This document shows, piece after piece, positions 38,885 through 47,452 of a stretch of 64,000 nucleotides of DNA. The notes beneath the pieces were generated by a model. The model worked only from the letters and a program-made list of their open reading frames with translations, did no database searches and had not been told where the DNA came from. Made by a program: the position numbers and the translations under genes. The DNA comes from FEN-1073 sp963780865 (lineage in GTDB: Bacteria; Chloroflexota; Anaerolineae; Anaerolineales; RBG-16-64-43). The stretch spans positions 1 to 64,000 of the forward strand of contig CAWADT010000029.1 in NCBI GenBank assembly GCA_963780865.1, in the 5' to 3' direction. Position 1 is the first letter of the stretch, and the number at the start of each line of letters is the position of its first letter.

Positions 38885-40162
38885 TTATTTGGCTTGCGTC
38901 TGCGTATCCGTCGGCGTCATGGTCGGCGTCGCGGTCGTATCCACGATCGTAACGGAAAGGATGCGGTCGTCCGTCGTCAGCTTATTGGCCAGAAGCAATC
39001 CGTCCTTGCTGTCTAGTTTCCCAAAGACCGTGTTCTTTCCGTCCAATTCTTTGTGACCCACCATCAGGATGTACAACTGGCTGCCGCTGGACGCCGTTTT
39101 GCCTGCGGGAATCCAATACCCGAGCGACCCGGCGTCGTTGGAGAGTCCTTTCTCGTACGGCAGGGTGTATCCGATGTCGCTGTCTTGCAGGCCCGCCGGC
39201 TCCCCGGTGAGGATGAAATCGTAAATCTGGACATAGTTTATCGGGAAGTTATCCCAAAAACCCATCTGCGCCAGGACCACGAAGTTGTTGACGCTCTGCG
39301 GCGCGTCCGCAGCGTCGAGGTCGAAGACCAGCTTGCCTCGGCTGGTGTCCAGAATGGCCTGATAGGTGTGGGTGACATCGATCGCCATGGCCGGCGGCCC
39401 GGTAAATAGACTGGCGCGCGCCGTGACCGACATGGTCGCAAAGGAGCGCACTCCCGGCGTCGGAACCGGGAAATGGAGCGTGGGGGTGGGCGTGGGCCCG
39501 GGAAGCAGGCTGATCGGGCTCTCCGAGATCGTCACCGAATAGAGCGCATCGCCGGTGAAGGTCGGCGAGGTCGAGGGGTCACGAAGTTTGAGCAACAGCA
39601 CCACGTCCATGCCCGAGACCACCTGGCCGAAGATGGTGTAGCGGCCGTCCAAAGCCGTCTGGGGAGTAAAGGTGATGAAGAACTGGCTGCCGTTGGTGTT
39701 CGGGCCTGAATTGGCCATGGCCAACAAACCCGGCTTGTCGAATTTCAGGTCCGGGCTAATTTCATCGTCGAAGGCATAACCAGGGCCGCCGCTCCCGGTT
39801 CCGGTCGGATCCCCTCCCTGGGCCATGAAATCCTTGATCACCCGGTGGAAAGTAGTGTTGTTGTAGAACCCCTGGCGGGCCAGAAACACGAAGCTGTTCA
39901 CCGTGAAGGGGGCTTTATCGGCGAATAGTTGCACCCGGAAATCGCCTTTGGCGGTATTGAAATCGGCGATGTAAATCTTGGTTTTATCGATGGCCATCGC
40001 CGGCGGGTTGCTCCAATGCACCGGCGTGCTTACCGGAGTTCCAAAGCCGCGCATCTCAAACGCGGTTGGCGAGGCCTTCGATTTCGAACAGGCTGTGAGC
40101 ACGACCAGCGCCGTCCCCGCCAATAAAAACAACCAGGGTTTTCGAATCATACGACGAATCAA
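38885..40162 (-). CDS. lipoprotein with two cyclophilin domains
   Basis: 425 aa from TTG at 40162, or 421 from ATG at 40150; the GAAGGAGGAG site fits either. Signal peptide with lipobox LVVLTACSKSK. The first cyclophilin domain (about 60-205) has the active-site segment FHRVIKDFMAQGGD and GSQFFITFTPQ, so peptidyl-prolyl isomerase activity is expected. After a Pro/Thr linker the second domain (about 265-405) keeps the fold (GKLVFDLDAADAPQSVNNFV; GSQLYILMVGHKELDGKNTV) but the active-site arginine stretch reads NYVQIYDFILTGEP, so it is probably inactive. It overlaps murE by 4 bp and would help fold exported proteins. Confidence 0.85.
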   Translation of the reverse strand: MIRRMIRKPWLFLLAGTALVVLTACSKSKASPTAFEMRGFGTPVSTPVHWSNPPAMAIDKTKIYIADFNTAKGDFRVQLFADKAPFTVNSFVFLARQGFYNNTTFHRVIKDFMAQGGDPTGTGSGGPGYAFDDEISPDLKFDKPGLLAMANSGPNTNGSQFFITFTPQTALDGRYTIFGQVVSGMDVVLLLKLRDPSTSPTFTGDALYSVTISESPISLLPGPTPTPTLHFPVPTPGVRSFATMSVTARASLFTGPPAMAIDVTHTYQAILDTSRGKLVFDLDAADAPQSVNNFVVLAQMGFWDNFPINYVQIYDFILTGEPAGLQDSDIGYTLPYEKGLSNDAGSLGYWIPAGKTASSGSQLYILMVGHKELDGKNTVFGKLDSKDGLLLANKLTTDDRILSVTIVDTTATPTMTPTDTQTQAK

Positions 40163-41724
40163 CTCTCCTCCTTCACGCCATTGGATGTGGGCAACACCGG
40201 CATCGCCGGGCCGGAAACTCCCAATTGCCCGGCCAGCGCGGCGCCGAGCGCCCGGCGGTCATCCCACGGATATTCTACCTCGCCGAAGCACATCGATTGT
40301 TCATGCCCCTTGCCGCAGGCAATCACAATATCTTCCTTGCGGGCCGATTGCACGGCAAAACGCAGCGCCGCCCCTCGGTCCGGAATGCGATAAAACGTTT
40401 TGCCTTCCACCCCTCCGCGGGAACGCGCCCCCTCCGCCATTTCTTCGAGAATGGAAGCCAGCGATTCCGTGCGCGGGTCCTCGGCGGTTAGCACGGTGAT
40501 ATCCGCCAGATCCGCGCCCGTCGCCGCCAGTTGCCGGCGTTTCTCGCGGTCGCGCAATCCCGCCGAACCGAACACCGCAATCACCCGGCCTTGTTTTCCT
40601 TTGGCCGCGCGCGCAGCTTCCAGGACGGCGCGCAGCGCGTTGGGCGTATGCGCAAAATCGACGATCGCCAGAAACTCCTGGCCCAGGTCGATTTTTTCCC
40701 ATCGCCCGGGTACGCACGGGAGGGACCCCACGGCTTCGGCCGCCGCCAGCGGATCCACCCCGAGCACCGCGACGGCCACTGTTACCGCGGCCAGGATATT
40801 TTCGACATTATAAACGCCCGTCAAGGCGCTTTCGACGGGGAATTTTCCCGCCGCCGTACGCACCGTCAGCCGGATTCCGTCCGCGTCCGCGCGCACGTCT
40901 TCCGCGGTGAAATCCGCCGCCTGCCGGTGGCCGTACGTAACCACCGGAACGCTCGCCTGCGCGCGCAAGTACCCGCAGGATGGATCGTCGGCGTTCAGCA
41001 CCGCCTTGCGCGCCGGGAAAAACACTTTGGCCGGCGCCGACCCGAGACCGGCAAACAGACCCGCCTTCACCGCCCGGTAGGCTTCGAAGGTGCCGTGATA
41101 ATCGAGATGCTCGCGGGTGATATTGGTCAGGACCGCCGCGTCGAAATCGCAACCCGCCACTCGCTGCTGAGCCAATCCGTGCGAAGTCACTTCCAGGACG
41201 CAATGGGTGAGCCCGGCATCCGCCATTTGCGCCAGATATCCCTGCAGGGCCGCCGCATCCGGAGTGGTGACGTGAAAACCGGTGTCCAACTCCTTGCCGT
41301 CGATCACCGCGCTGATCGTGCTGACCATGCCTGCGCGCAGGCCAACCTTTTTTAAGATGCCGTAAATCAGATTGACCGTGGTCGTTTTCCCGTCGGTTCC
41401 GGTCACCCCGATCATGACCATCCGTCGCGATGGAAAACCAATCCACGCCGCGGCCATTAGCCCCAGCGCCGCACGGGCATCCGCCACCCGCACGTAGGGA
41501 ACCGGAAAAGACCCCGGCTCGCCCTCCCCAACGACGGCCGCCGCTCCAGCGGCAATCGCCTGCGGGATGAACGACCGACCGTCCACCGCGCTGCCGGGGC
41601 AGGCTACGAACACATGCCCCGGCCGGATTCGACGCGAGTCGCATTCTACCCCGCTGATTTCAGGATCCTTCCCCGGAGGGAGGGAACCGGGCGGCAAGGC
41701 GGAGATTAACTCGGAAAGGCGCAT
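40159..41724 (-). CDS. murE: UDP-N-acetylmuramyl-tripeptide synthetase MurE
   Basis: 521 aa from the ATG at 41724. The Mur-ligase domains are in order: N-terminal UDP-binding domain (VECDSRRIRPGHVFVACPG), central ATPase (MIGVTGTDGKTTTVNLIYGI; VLEVTSHGLAQQRVAG; NITREHLDYHGTFEAY) and C-terminal ligase domain (IVDFAHTPNALRAVLEAARA; GSAGLRDREKR; TAEDPRTESL). The residue-selecting motif is EDPR, not the DNPR of meso-diaminopimelate enzymes, so the third amino acid cannot be called with confidence. It adds the third residue to the peptidoglycan stem. The 4-bp overlap with the cyclophilin gene suggests one transcript. Confidence 0.92.
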   Translation of the reverse strand: MRLSELISALPPGSLPPGKDPEISGVECDSRRIRPGHVFVACPGSAVDGRSFIPQAIAAGAAAVVGEGEPGSFPVPYVRVADARAALGLMAAAWIGFPSRRMVMIGVTGTDGKTTTVNLIYGILKKVGLRAGMVSTISAVIDGKELDTGFHVTTPDAAALQGYLAQMADAGLTHCVLEVTSHGLAQQRVAGCDFDAAVLTNITREHLDYHGTFEAYRAVKAGLFAGLGSAPAKVFFPARKAVLNADDPSCGYLRAQASVPVVTYGHRQAADFTAEDVRADADGIRLTVRTAAGKFPVESALTGVYNVENILAAVTVAVAVLGVDPLAAAEAVGSLPCVPGRWEKIDLGQEFLAIVDFAHTPNALRAVLEAARAAKGKQGRVIAVFGSAGLRDREKRRQLAATGADLADITVLTAEDPRTESLASILEEMAEGARSRGGVEGKTFYRIPDRGAALRFAVQSARKEDIVIACGKGHEQSMCFGEVEYPWDDRRALGAALAGQLGVSGPAMPVLPTSNGVKEES

Positions 41725-41745
41725 AACAGCGGAATCCAAGCCGCG

Positions 41746-41751
41746 ATTATA
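41746..41751 (-). promoter_or_regulatory. -10 element of murE
   Basis: TATAAT on the minus strand, about 22 bp before the ATG at 41724. The longer TTG start at 41739 would lie at the transcription start, which favours the ATG. Confidence 0.5.
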
Positions 41752-41943
41752 CCCGGGATAAAGTTAGGGCCGGATTAAAGCTTCCGATGAAAATGGAATT
41801 CGCCCCTTGACCGCGTTGGAAATGCGGACAGGACCGGGCGGAAGTTATCCCGCCCTCCAGGATTGTCGAGCACTTGTGGGTTTGGTTCACCCCCGGATAT
41901 TGATTGAAAATTGGCCCTAAAAAAACGAACGGCGAACGCGGAA

Positions 41944-42687
41944 CTATTGAATTGTTTTCCGCAGATGATCGATCCGGCCGGCCAGCGTTCCGTCGATCAC
42001 GCGATCCCCGATGCGGACCTTCAATCCACCCAAAACGTCCGGATCCACCTGAAACGTGATTCGTACCCCCGCGCCCGCCTTTCGGCCAACTTCGGCGCGG
42101 ATGGAAGATTGCTCGGAATCGGAAAGGGGCAGCGCGCTAACCACCTCGGCGTCCGCGGCGGAGGGCAGCGCTCCGGCTTCCTCGAGCAGCACCACCTTTC
42201 CCGACCGCACGCCGCTGAAGAATTCGTCGATCAGCGCCCGCTGGCGTTTTTCATCGAGCGCCTCGCCGATGAGCTTCTGGGTCGCGGCGATGGCCAGGCC
42301 GGCCACTTCGGGGCGCACCTCCGCCAGCATCCGGTCCCGTTGGGAGCGGATATCGGCCGCGGCGGTGAGCCGCAGCGCGGCGATTTCCTTTTCCGCGGCG
42401 GCGCGCACTTCCTGCGCCGCCTTTTCCGCGTTCTCCGCGGCTTCGCGGAGCTTGCGGGAAGCCTCCTGCTGCGCCAATCCGAGCACGTGCTGCGCGTCCG
42501 CCTCGGCCTGTGCCCGGGCGCTGGCCGCCACTTGAGCGTCCTCCAATCCCTTAGCGATCTTCTGACGGCGGTCTTCCAGCGCCTTCACGACCGGCTGGTA
42601 GATCCAGGCGGTGAGCACGATCATGAGCGCCACAAAATTGAAGAGGTAAAAAAGAAATGTCCCTAAATTTAATCCCAGCTTCTCCAT
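41944..42687 (-). CDS. atpF: ATP synthase subunit b / delta fusion
   Basis: 247 aa. Residues 1-160 are a normal F0 subunit b: one membrane helix (LGTFLFYLFNFVALMIVLTA) and a long Ala/Glu/Arg coiled coil (KALEDRRQKIAKGLEDAQVA). The last 75 residues or so match the C-terminal domain of subunit delta (VSALPLSDSEQSSIRAEVGR; DPDVLGGLKVRIGDRVIDGT; LAGRIDHLRKTI). The N-terminal helical bundle of delta, which binds the alpha subunits, is missing. It forms the peripheral stalk. It follows atpE by 12 bp, and no alpha, gamma, beta or epsilon gene follows here, so F1 must be encoded elsewhere. Confidence 0.85.
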   Translation of the reverse strand: MEKLGLNLGTFLFYLFNFVALMIVLTAWIYQPVVKALEDRRQKIAKGLEDAQVAASARAQAEADAQHVLGLAQQEASRKLREAAENAEKAAQEVRAAAEKEIAALRLTAAADIRSQRDRMLAEVRPEVAGLAIAATQKLIGEALDEKRQRALIDEFFSGVRSGKVVLLEEAGALPSAADAEVVSALPLSDSEQSSIRAEVGRKAGAGVRITFQVDPDVLGGLKVRIGDRVIDGTLAGRIDHLRKTIQ

Positions 42688-42699
42688 CGGATGCCTCTT

Positions 42700-42945
42700 C
42701 TAGACAAACAAAATAATCATCGCCATGGCCATGGCGTAGATCGCGATCGTTTCGGAGAAGACGATGCCCAGGAGCATGTAGGTGAGAATCGTCGAGGTGG
42801 CGTCCGGATTGCGGCCGATCGATTGCACGCCGCCCATCGCCACCAAGCCGATGCCCACGCCGGCGCCGGTCGCGCCGATCATCGCCAAACCCGCCCCTAT
42901 GTAGCGCATCGATTGCAGAAAGATATCGGGAAACCTGGGATCCAT
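42700..42945 (-). CDS. atpE: ATP synthase subunit c
   Basis: 81 aa with two membrane helices around the polar loop SIGRNPDA. The ion-binding glutamate is E65 (FSETIAIY). By position against the sodium-binding Ilyobacter c subunit, residue 32 is Ile rather than Gln and residue 63 is Phe rather than Val, so proton coupling is more likely; Thr66 and Tyr70 are retained. Lies between atpB and the b/delta gene. Confidence 0.92.
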   Translation of the reverse strand: MDPRFPDIFLQSMRYIGAGLAMIGATGAGVGIGLVAMGGVQSIGRNPDATSTILTYMLLGIVFSETIAIYAMAMAMIILFV

Positions 42946-42994
42946 CGAAAGCCTCCGTACCTAGGAAATAGCCGGCGGGTTAAGTGGAGAAGGG

Positions 42995-44068
42995 TTAGTG
43001 CCCTTCCTCGGAATGGCCGGCGATGGCCTGCTGGAAGAAAATCACCGCCAGCATGGCAAACACATACGCCTGGATCGCGCCGACGAACAGCTCGAATGCG
43101 GAAAGACCGGCGGGAAGGATCACCGCCACCATTGAGCCCATGATCAACAACAGCACTCCGCCGGCGAAAATGTTGAAGAACAACCGGAGCGAGAGCGAAA
43201 TAATTTTTACGAACTCCAGAATAAACTCGAGCAGCCCGACGATGAAATCGATCGTCCCGAAGAGCGGGACGGCGATCATCCGCCCGAAGGGGAAGTACTT
43301 GCCAAGAAAAGCGCCTTTTTGCGACCAGAAACCGAAGACGAAAATGCATCCCACGGTGAAGACGGCCAAGGCGAGGGGAAAGTTCAAATCGGTGGAAGAG
43401 CCCCGCAAGAACGGCAGCAGCGCATAGGTCGCTTGCGCCTGGGCGGGCGCGGCGGGCGCGTTTCCGGCGGAAGCGGCAGCCGGAGCGGACGGCACCAGCG
43501 CGTACACGTCACCCACCAGCGGAACTATGCTGTTGGATTTCTCCGCGCTCCCCGGCGGCACCGGCTTAAGCCACCCAAAGGTTTCGTACCCCGGGAGCAT
43601 TTTAATCGTGTTGGCGGCGACGATCAGCAGGAAGATCGTCATCACGATCGGGAAGAACCTGCGCGCCCATTTAACTCCGGCCGATGATTCCGCCAGGTTC
43701 CAGAAATATTCGATCAACATCTCGAACCCCGCATACAGCTTCGGCGGAACGGGATTCTTCCCGCGGACAAAGGGGCGGACTACAAAGAGCGCGATCGCCA
43801 GGAGCAGCGCATCGGTGATCAGGGTGGACAGGACAGTGTTGGTGAAGGGAACGCCGGGGAAGCGGAAAGCGCCTATCGAGAACGAGGGAATGAGGAAAGC
43901 CCCCGGCCCGATCTCCTCCGCCGGCATGCTGATCGGCGGCTTGATCGGCGCGAGCGGCGCAAACCAGCGCGGGCCGGCAAACGCCACCACGCCCGAGGCG
44001 ATGATGAGCGCCAGCACGATCCAGCGCTTGAAGCCGTATTTCCACCTACGATTCGTCGTCGTCGTCAT
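42995..44068 (-). CDS. atpB: ATP synthase subunit a
   Basis: 357 aa, longer than the usual 240-280. The extra length is an N-terminal extension (about 1-75, with a first membrane helix and a Pro-rich segment) and an Ala/Pro-rich insert (about 195-220). The C-terminal core has the essential arginine (IISLSLRLFFNIFAGGVLLL) and GAIQAYVFAMLAVIFFQQA. It forms the proton half-channels against the c-ring. The start overlaps the end of the atpI-like gene by 23 bp. Confidence 0.92.
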   Translation of the reverse strand: MTTTTNRRWKYGFKRWIVLALIIASGVVAFAGPRWFAPLAPIKPPISMPAEEIGPGAFLIPSFSIGAFRFPGVPFTNTVLSTLITDALLLAIALFVVRPFVRGKNPVPPKLYAGFEMLIEYFWNLAESSAGVKWARRFFPIVMTIFLLIVAANTIKMLPGYETFGWLKPVPPGSAEKSNSIVPLVGDVYALVPSAPAAASAGNAPAAPAQAQATYALLPFLRGSSTDLNFPLALAVFTVGCIFVFGFWSQKGAFLGKYFPFGRMIAVPLFGTIDFIVGLLEFILEFVKIISLSLRLFFNIFAGGVLLLIMGSMVAVILPAGLSAFELFVGAIQAYVFAMLAVIFFQQAIAGHSEEGH

Positions 44069-44363
44069 CGATTCCCTTGACTCCGGCCGGCGGAGGTTGC
44101 AGCGTAGTAGACACCGCGTGAACGGTCAATCGATAGAGCACATACAGCGTAAGTGGCATGCTGCCCATCACCAGCAGCAAAGTAAACAGCGGACGCGTGT
44201 GCAGGAGCCGATCCAGCCCGATCCCCGCGCCCAAGAAAGCGAAGATGGCGGCGAATGTGAGGCATCCGGTTTGGGCAACCAGCGAGGCAATCTGCGAAGT
44301 GCTCAGCGCACGCGGCCGGGGTTTTTCCGTCGGGTCCCGCATCACGGGGAGGAATTCTACCAT
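44046..44363 (-). CDS. AtpI/AtpZ-like small membrane protein
   Basis: 105 aa with two membrane helices (LTFAAIFAFLGAGIGLDRLL; LFTLLLVMGSMPLTLYVLYR) and an acidic tail ending DDDDES, as in AtpI/AtpZ proteins that precede F0 genes and aid c-ring assembly or Mg transport. Start could also be the ATG at 44342. It overlaps atpB. Confidence 0.75.
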   Translation of the reverse strand: MVEFLPVMRDPTEKPRPRALSTSQIASLVAQTGCLTFAAIFAFLGAGIGLDRLLHTRPLFTLLLVMGSMPLTLYVLYRLTVHAVSTTLQPPPAGVKGIDDDDDES

Positions 44364-44393
44364 ACGCCCGCGGGGGGATCGAAGGAAAACGTA

Positions 44394-45824
44394 TTATCCG
44401 GGGAATAACGGGCGAACGGCCCGGAGCGAAGCCTCGAACCAGGGCGAGATGATCACTCCTAGCAGAAGGAGGCCGCCGACGGCGATTCCGATCGCCAGCC
44501 GGAGCGCGGGCGGAAAGGAGAACGGGGTTTGCTCGTGTTCCGAACGGAACACGAAGACCGATTTGACGACAGAGAAGTAGTAATACAGTCCGATGACGGA
44601 GTTGACCGCCGCGACGGCGGCCAGCCCGGTGAGATTGGCCTCCACGGCGGAAGCGAGCAGAAAAAATTTTGCGGAGAAGAGCGCGAAAGGCGGCATTCCG
44701 GCCAGTGAGAGGAAAACCGCGAGCAGCGCCAGCGCCGCGCCCGGCGACCGGCGGCTCAAGCCGGCCAGCGCCGTCAGATCGTCGCTGCCGGTTGCGCTGG
44801 CGATCAGCACGACCAGCGCGAAGGCCGCCAAGTTCGCGAGGGCGTAGGCCAAAAGATATTCCGCGGTGGCGGCCAGGCCGCTCGGGTTGAGGGTTGCGAG
44901 CCCGATCAGCGCGTATCCCGCGTGGGCGATCGAGGAATACGCGAGCAGCCGTTTGAGATTCTTCTGCGCGAGGGCCAGCAGATTGCCCAGCGTCATCGTG
45001 GCCGCCGCCAGAACGGAGACGAGCGCTCCCCAGTACAGCGCCGAAGCGGGCGCGAAAACCGCCAAGAGTAGGCGCGCGAGAACCGCGAACCCCGCCGCTT
45101 TCGAGGCGGTGGAAATGAACGCGGCCACCGGCGCGGGCGCGCCTTCATATACATCCGGCGCCCAGAAGTGGAACGGGACGACCGATACTTTAAACCCGAG
45201 TCCGACCAGGACCAGGAGGAGCGCCACGAGCATCGCCGGGAGGCTGCTCCCCTCGAGCGCCATCGCCGCCGCGTGTAAATCCGTCTGCCCCGTCAGCCCG
45301 TAGATCAACGAGAAACCGTACCACATCACCGCTGAAGCGGTGGCGCCGAAGAGGAAATACTTGATCCCGGCCTCGGTCGAGCGCGAATCCCGCTTGAGGA
45401 ATCCGGCCAGGACGTAGAGCGGTATGGTGGTCATCTCGATGGCCAGCGCCAGCATCACCAGATCCGAGGCGGAGACCATCAGGCACATCCCGAGCGCGGA
45501 GAAAAGCATCAGCGCGTAATATTCTCCGCGCCGCCCCACGCCTTCGCTGTCGATCGACATCAGCGCGGCGATCGCCGCGCCCACCAGAACCACCGCGCGG
45601 AAGAAGAACGCCAGCGCGTCGGTTTGAAGCGTGCCAACGGCGGCTCCCGCCTGCGCGGCGGGGATTTCCAGCAGCGCCACGACCAATATCCCGGCGGAGC
45701 CAACGGCGGTGAGCCATCCCAGCAGCGCGTGGCGTTCCCGGGGCAGGATCAGATCCAGCGCCAGGATGAGCAACGCGAGGACGAGCAGCAAGAGTTCTGG
45801 AAGGAAGGTCATATTATCTGCCAT
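44394..45824 (-). CDS. nuoN: NADH-quinone oxidoreductase subunit N
   Basis: 476 aa, about 14 membrane helices, Mrp-antiporter-like. Conserved parts: LALAIEMTTIPLYVLAGF (helix with the conserved Glu), FHFWAPDVYEGAPAPVAAFI with the usual antiporter Pro/His context, LLAYSSIAHAGYALIGL and AGMPPFALFSAKFFLL. It forms one proton channel of the complex I membrane arm. Last gene of the nuo cluster, 30 bp before the atpI-like gene, so a joint transcript is possible. Its ribosome binding site lies in the purine arm of the upstream palindrome. Confidence 0.92.
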   Translation of the reverse strand: MADNMTFLPELLLLVLALLILALDLILPRERHALLGWLTAVGSAGILVVALLEIPAAQAGAAVGTLQTDALAFFFRAVVLVGAAIAALMSIDSEGVGRRGEYYALMLFSALGMCLMVSASDLVMLALAIEMTTIPLYVLAGFLKRDSRSTEAGIKYFLFGATASAVMWYGFSLIYGLTGQTDLHAAAMALEGSSLPAMLVALLLVLVGLGFKVSVVPFHFWAPDVYEGAPAPVAAFISTASKAAGFAVLARLLLAVFAPASALYWGALVSVLAAATMTLGNLLALAQKNLKRLLAYSSIAHAGYALIGLATLNPSGLAATAEYLLAYALANLAAFALVVLIASATGSDDLTALAGLSRRSPGAALALLAVFLSLAGMPPFALFSAKFFLLASAVEANLTGLAAVAAVNSVIGLYYYFSVVKSVFVFRSEHEQTPFSFPPALRLAIGIAVGGLLLLGVIISPWFEASLRAVRPLFPG

Positions 45825-45825
45825 C

Positions 45826-45900
45826 CTTTCCCACCTCCCCTTTACCCCTCCTCCCCTCCCATGACATGGGAGGGGAGGAGGGGAAGGAGAGGTGGGGAAG
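45826..45900. repeat. intergenic pyrimidine/purine palindrome (nuoN-nuoM)
   Basis: CCCACCTCCCC... pairs with ...GGGGAAGGAGAGGTGGGG around CATGACATG, filling the whole gap. On the minus strand the purine arm ends 3 bases before the nuoN start, so it includes the Shine-Dalgarno-like bases. Confidence 0.8.
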
Positions 45901-45901
45901 G

Positions 45902-47374
45902 TCAGACTCCCAAGATCTTCAATATCGGCTGCACGCCGGTTTGCACGAGCGGCGCGATGAAATTCGGATACACGCCCATGCCGACCAGGAACAGCATGAG
46001 GAACAGGAGCGCGGTTTTATCCTTGCGGCTGATCCCGGTCACCGTCCGGTCGAACTCCTCCGGGATGGGCCCGAAGAACACGCGGCGGATCACGACGAGA
46101 ATATACGCCGCGGTGACGATGATCCCGATCGCCGCCGCGACCGCCACCGCCGGACGGGTCTGCCACAGCCCGAGAAAAATCGGGAACTCGGCGATGAAAC
46201 CCGAGAAGCCGGGCATGCCCATCGAGACCAGGCCGCCGACGATGAACGCCACCGCCGCCAGCGGCATTTTGCGCCCCATTCCACCCAGGCTGGAAATTTC
46301 GCGCGTGTGGGTCCGGTCGTACACCATTCCGACCACGGCGAAGAAGAGGGCCGTCATCACTCCGTGCGAGAACATCTGCAGCGAGGCGCCGAGCATTCCG
46401 TTGGAATTGAGCGCGGCAAATCCCAGCATCACCAGTCCCATGTGCGAGACCGAGGAAAATCCAATGACATATTTGAAATCGGTCTGGACCATGGCGATGA
46501 ACGCGCCGTAGAGCACGTTGACGAGGGCCAGGATGATGATGAAGGGCATGTAGAATTTCGCCCCTTCCGGCATCAGCATAATCCCCACCCGCAGCGCGGC
46601 GAAGGCGCCCAGCTTCATCAGCACCCCGGCATGGAACATGGAGACCGCCGTCGGCGCGGCCACGTGCCCATCCGGGCTCCAGTTGTGGAATGGGAACAGG
46701 CCGCCCAGCACGGCGAACCCCATGAAAACGAACGGGAAGACGATCCGCTGCAAGTCCGCGGGGAAGGCCGCCGCTTCCAGGGCGGGCAGGTCGAAGGTGA
46801 GGGTGTGGGACGCAAACACCAGAACCAGGGCGCCGACCAACGAAACCATCGATCCGAAGAACAGGTAGAGGGTCAGTTTCATCGCCGCGTATTCGCGGGT
46901 CTTGGGCCAGCCCCACATGGAGATCAGCAGGTACATCGGGAAGACGGCGATCTCGTAGAAGAAGAACAAGAGGAAGAGATCCAGCGAGACGAAGACGCCG
47001 AACACGCCGGTGGCCAGGATGAATAGAAACGCGAAGAATTCCCGCGGCCGGTCGTCGATTCCCCAGGAGATCAAGACGCCGGTGAACATCACGATCCCGG
47101 TCAGAAGCACCAGCGGCAAGCTGATTCCGTTCACCCCGACGTGAAAGCCGATCCCCCAGCGCGGGATCCAGGGGACGTATTCCTGAAACTGATAGCCGCC
47201 GGCCGCCTGGTCGTAGGAGAAATAAGCGACGGCCGAAAGAATCAGCGCGACCGCGGCGGTGGCGAGCGCAAACAGCCGGATCGCCCGCTTGCGCTCGGCC
47301 GGGAACAGCAGCAACAGGCAGGCCGATCCGGCGGGCAGGAAAAGAAGCACAGGTATTAAAGGAAAAGATTGCAT
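45902..47374 (-). CDS. nuoM: NADH-quinone oxidoreductase subunit M, second copy
   Basis: 490 aa from the ATG at 47374 (MQSFPLIPVLLFLPAG). 14 membrane helices. Features: GVNGISLPLVLLTGIVMF, FLFFFYEIAVFPMYLLISMW (Glu in helix 5), HNWSPDGHVAAPTAVSMFHA, FSSVSHMGLVMLGFA and FSGFIAEFPIFLGLW. It differs clearly from the next NuoM, so it is an old duplication rather than a recent one. It probably provides an additional antiporter-like channel in the membrane arm. Confidence 0.9.
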   Translation of the reverse strand: MQSFPLIPVLLFLPAGSACLLLLFPAERKRAIRLFALATAAVALILSAVAYFSYDQAAGGYQFQEYVPWIPRWGIGFHVGVNGISLPLVLLTGIVMFTGVLISWGIDDRPREFFAFLFILATGVFGVFVSLDLFLLFFFYEIAVFPMYLLISMWGWPKTREYAAMKLTLYLFFGSMVSLVGALVLVFASHTLTFDLPALEAAAFPADLQRIVFPFVFMGFAVLGGLFPFHNWSPDGHVAAPTAVSMFHAGVLMKLGAFAALRVGIMLMPEGAKFYMPFIIILALVNVLYGAFIAMVQTDFKYVIGFSSVSHMGLVMLGFAALNSNGMLGASLQMFSHGVMTALFFAVVGMVYDRTHTREISSLGGMGRKMPLAAVAFIVGGLVSMGMPGFSGFIAEFPIFLGLWQTRPAVAVAAAIGIIVTAAYILVVIRRVFFGPIPEEFDRTVTGISRKDKTALLFLMLFLVGMGVYPNFIAPLVQTGVQPILKILGV

Positions 47375-47384
47375 AGGATTGTTC

Positions 47385-47450
47385 CTCACCCCTATCCGCT
47401 GCCCTTCCCCCTCTCCCAACATAGGTTGGGAGAGGGGGAAGGGGGTGAGG
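47385..47450. repeat. intergenic palindrome (nuoM-nuoM)
   Basis: CCTCACCCC...CCCTTCCCCCTCTCCCAAC pairs with GTTGGGAGAGGGGGAAGGG...GGTGAGG. On the minus strand GGGGTGAGG lies just before the second nuoM start. Confidence 0.8.
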
Positions 47451-47452
47451 GT

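Noticed and set aside
42700..42945. Sodium-dependent ATP synthase c subunit
   Set aside because: Glu65 and the next Thr fit, but residue 32 is Ile instead of Gln and residue 63 is Phe, so the sodium ligand set is incomplete.
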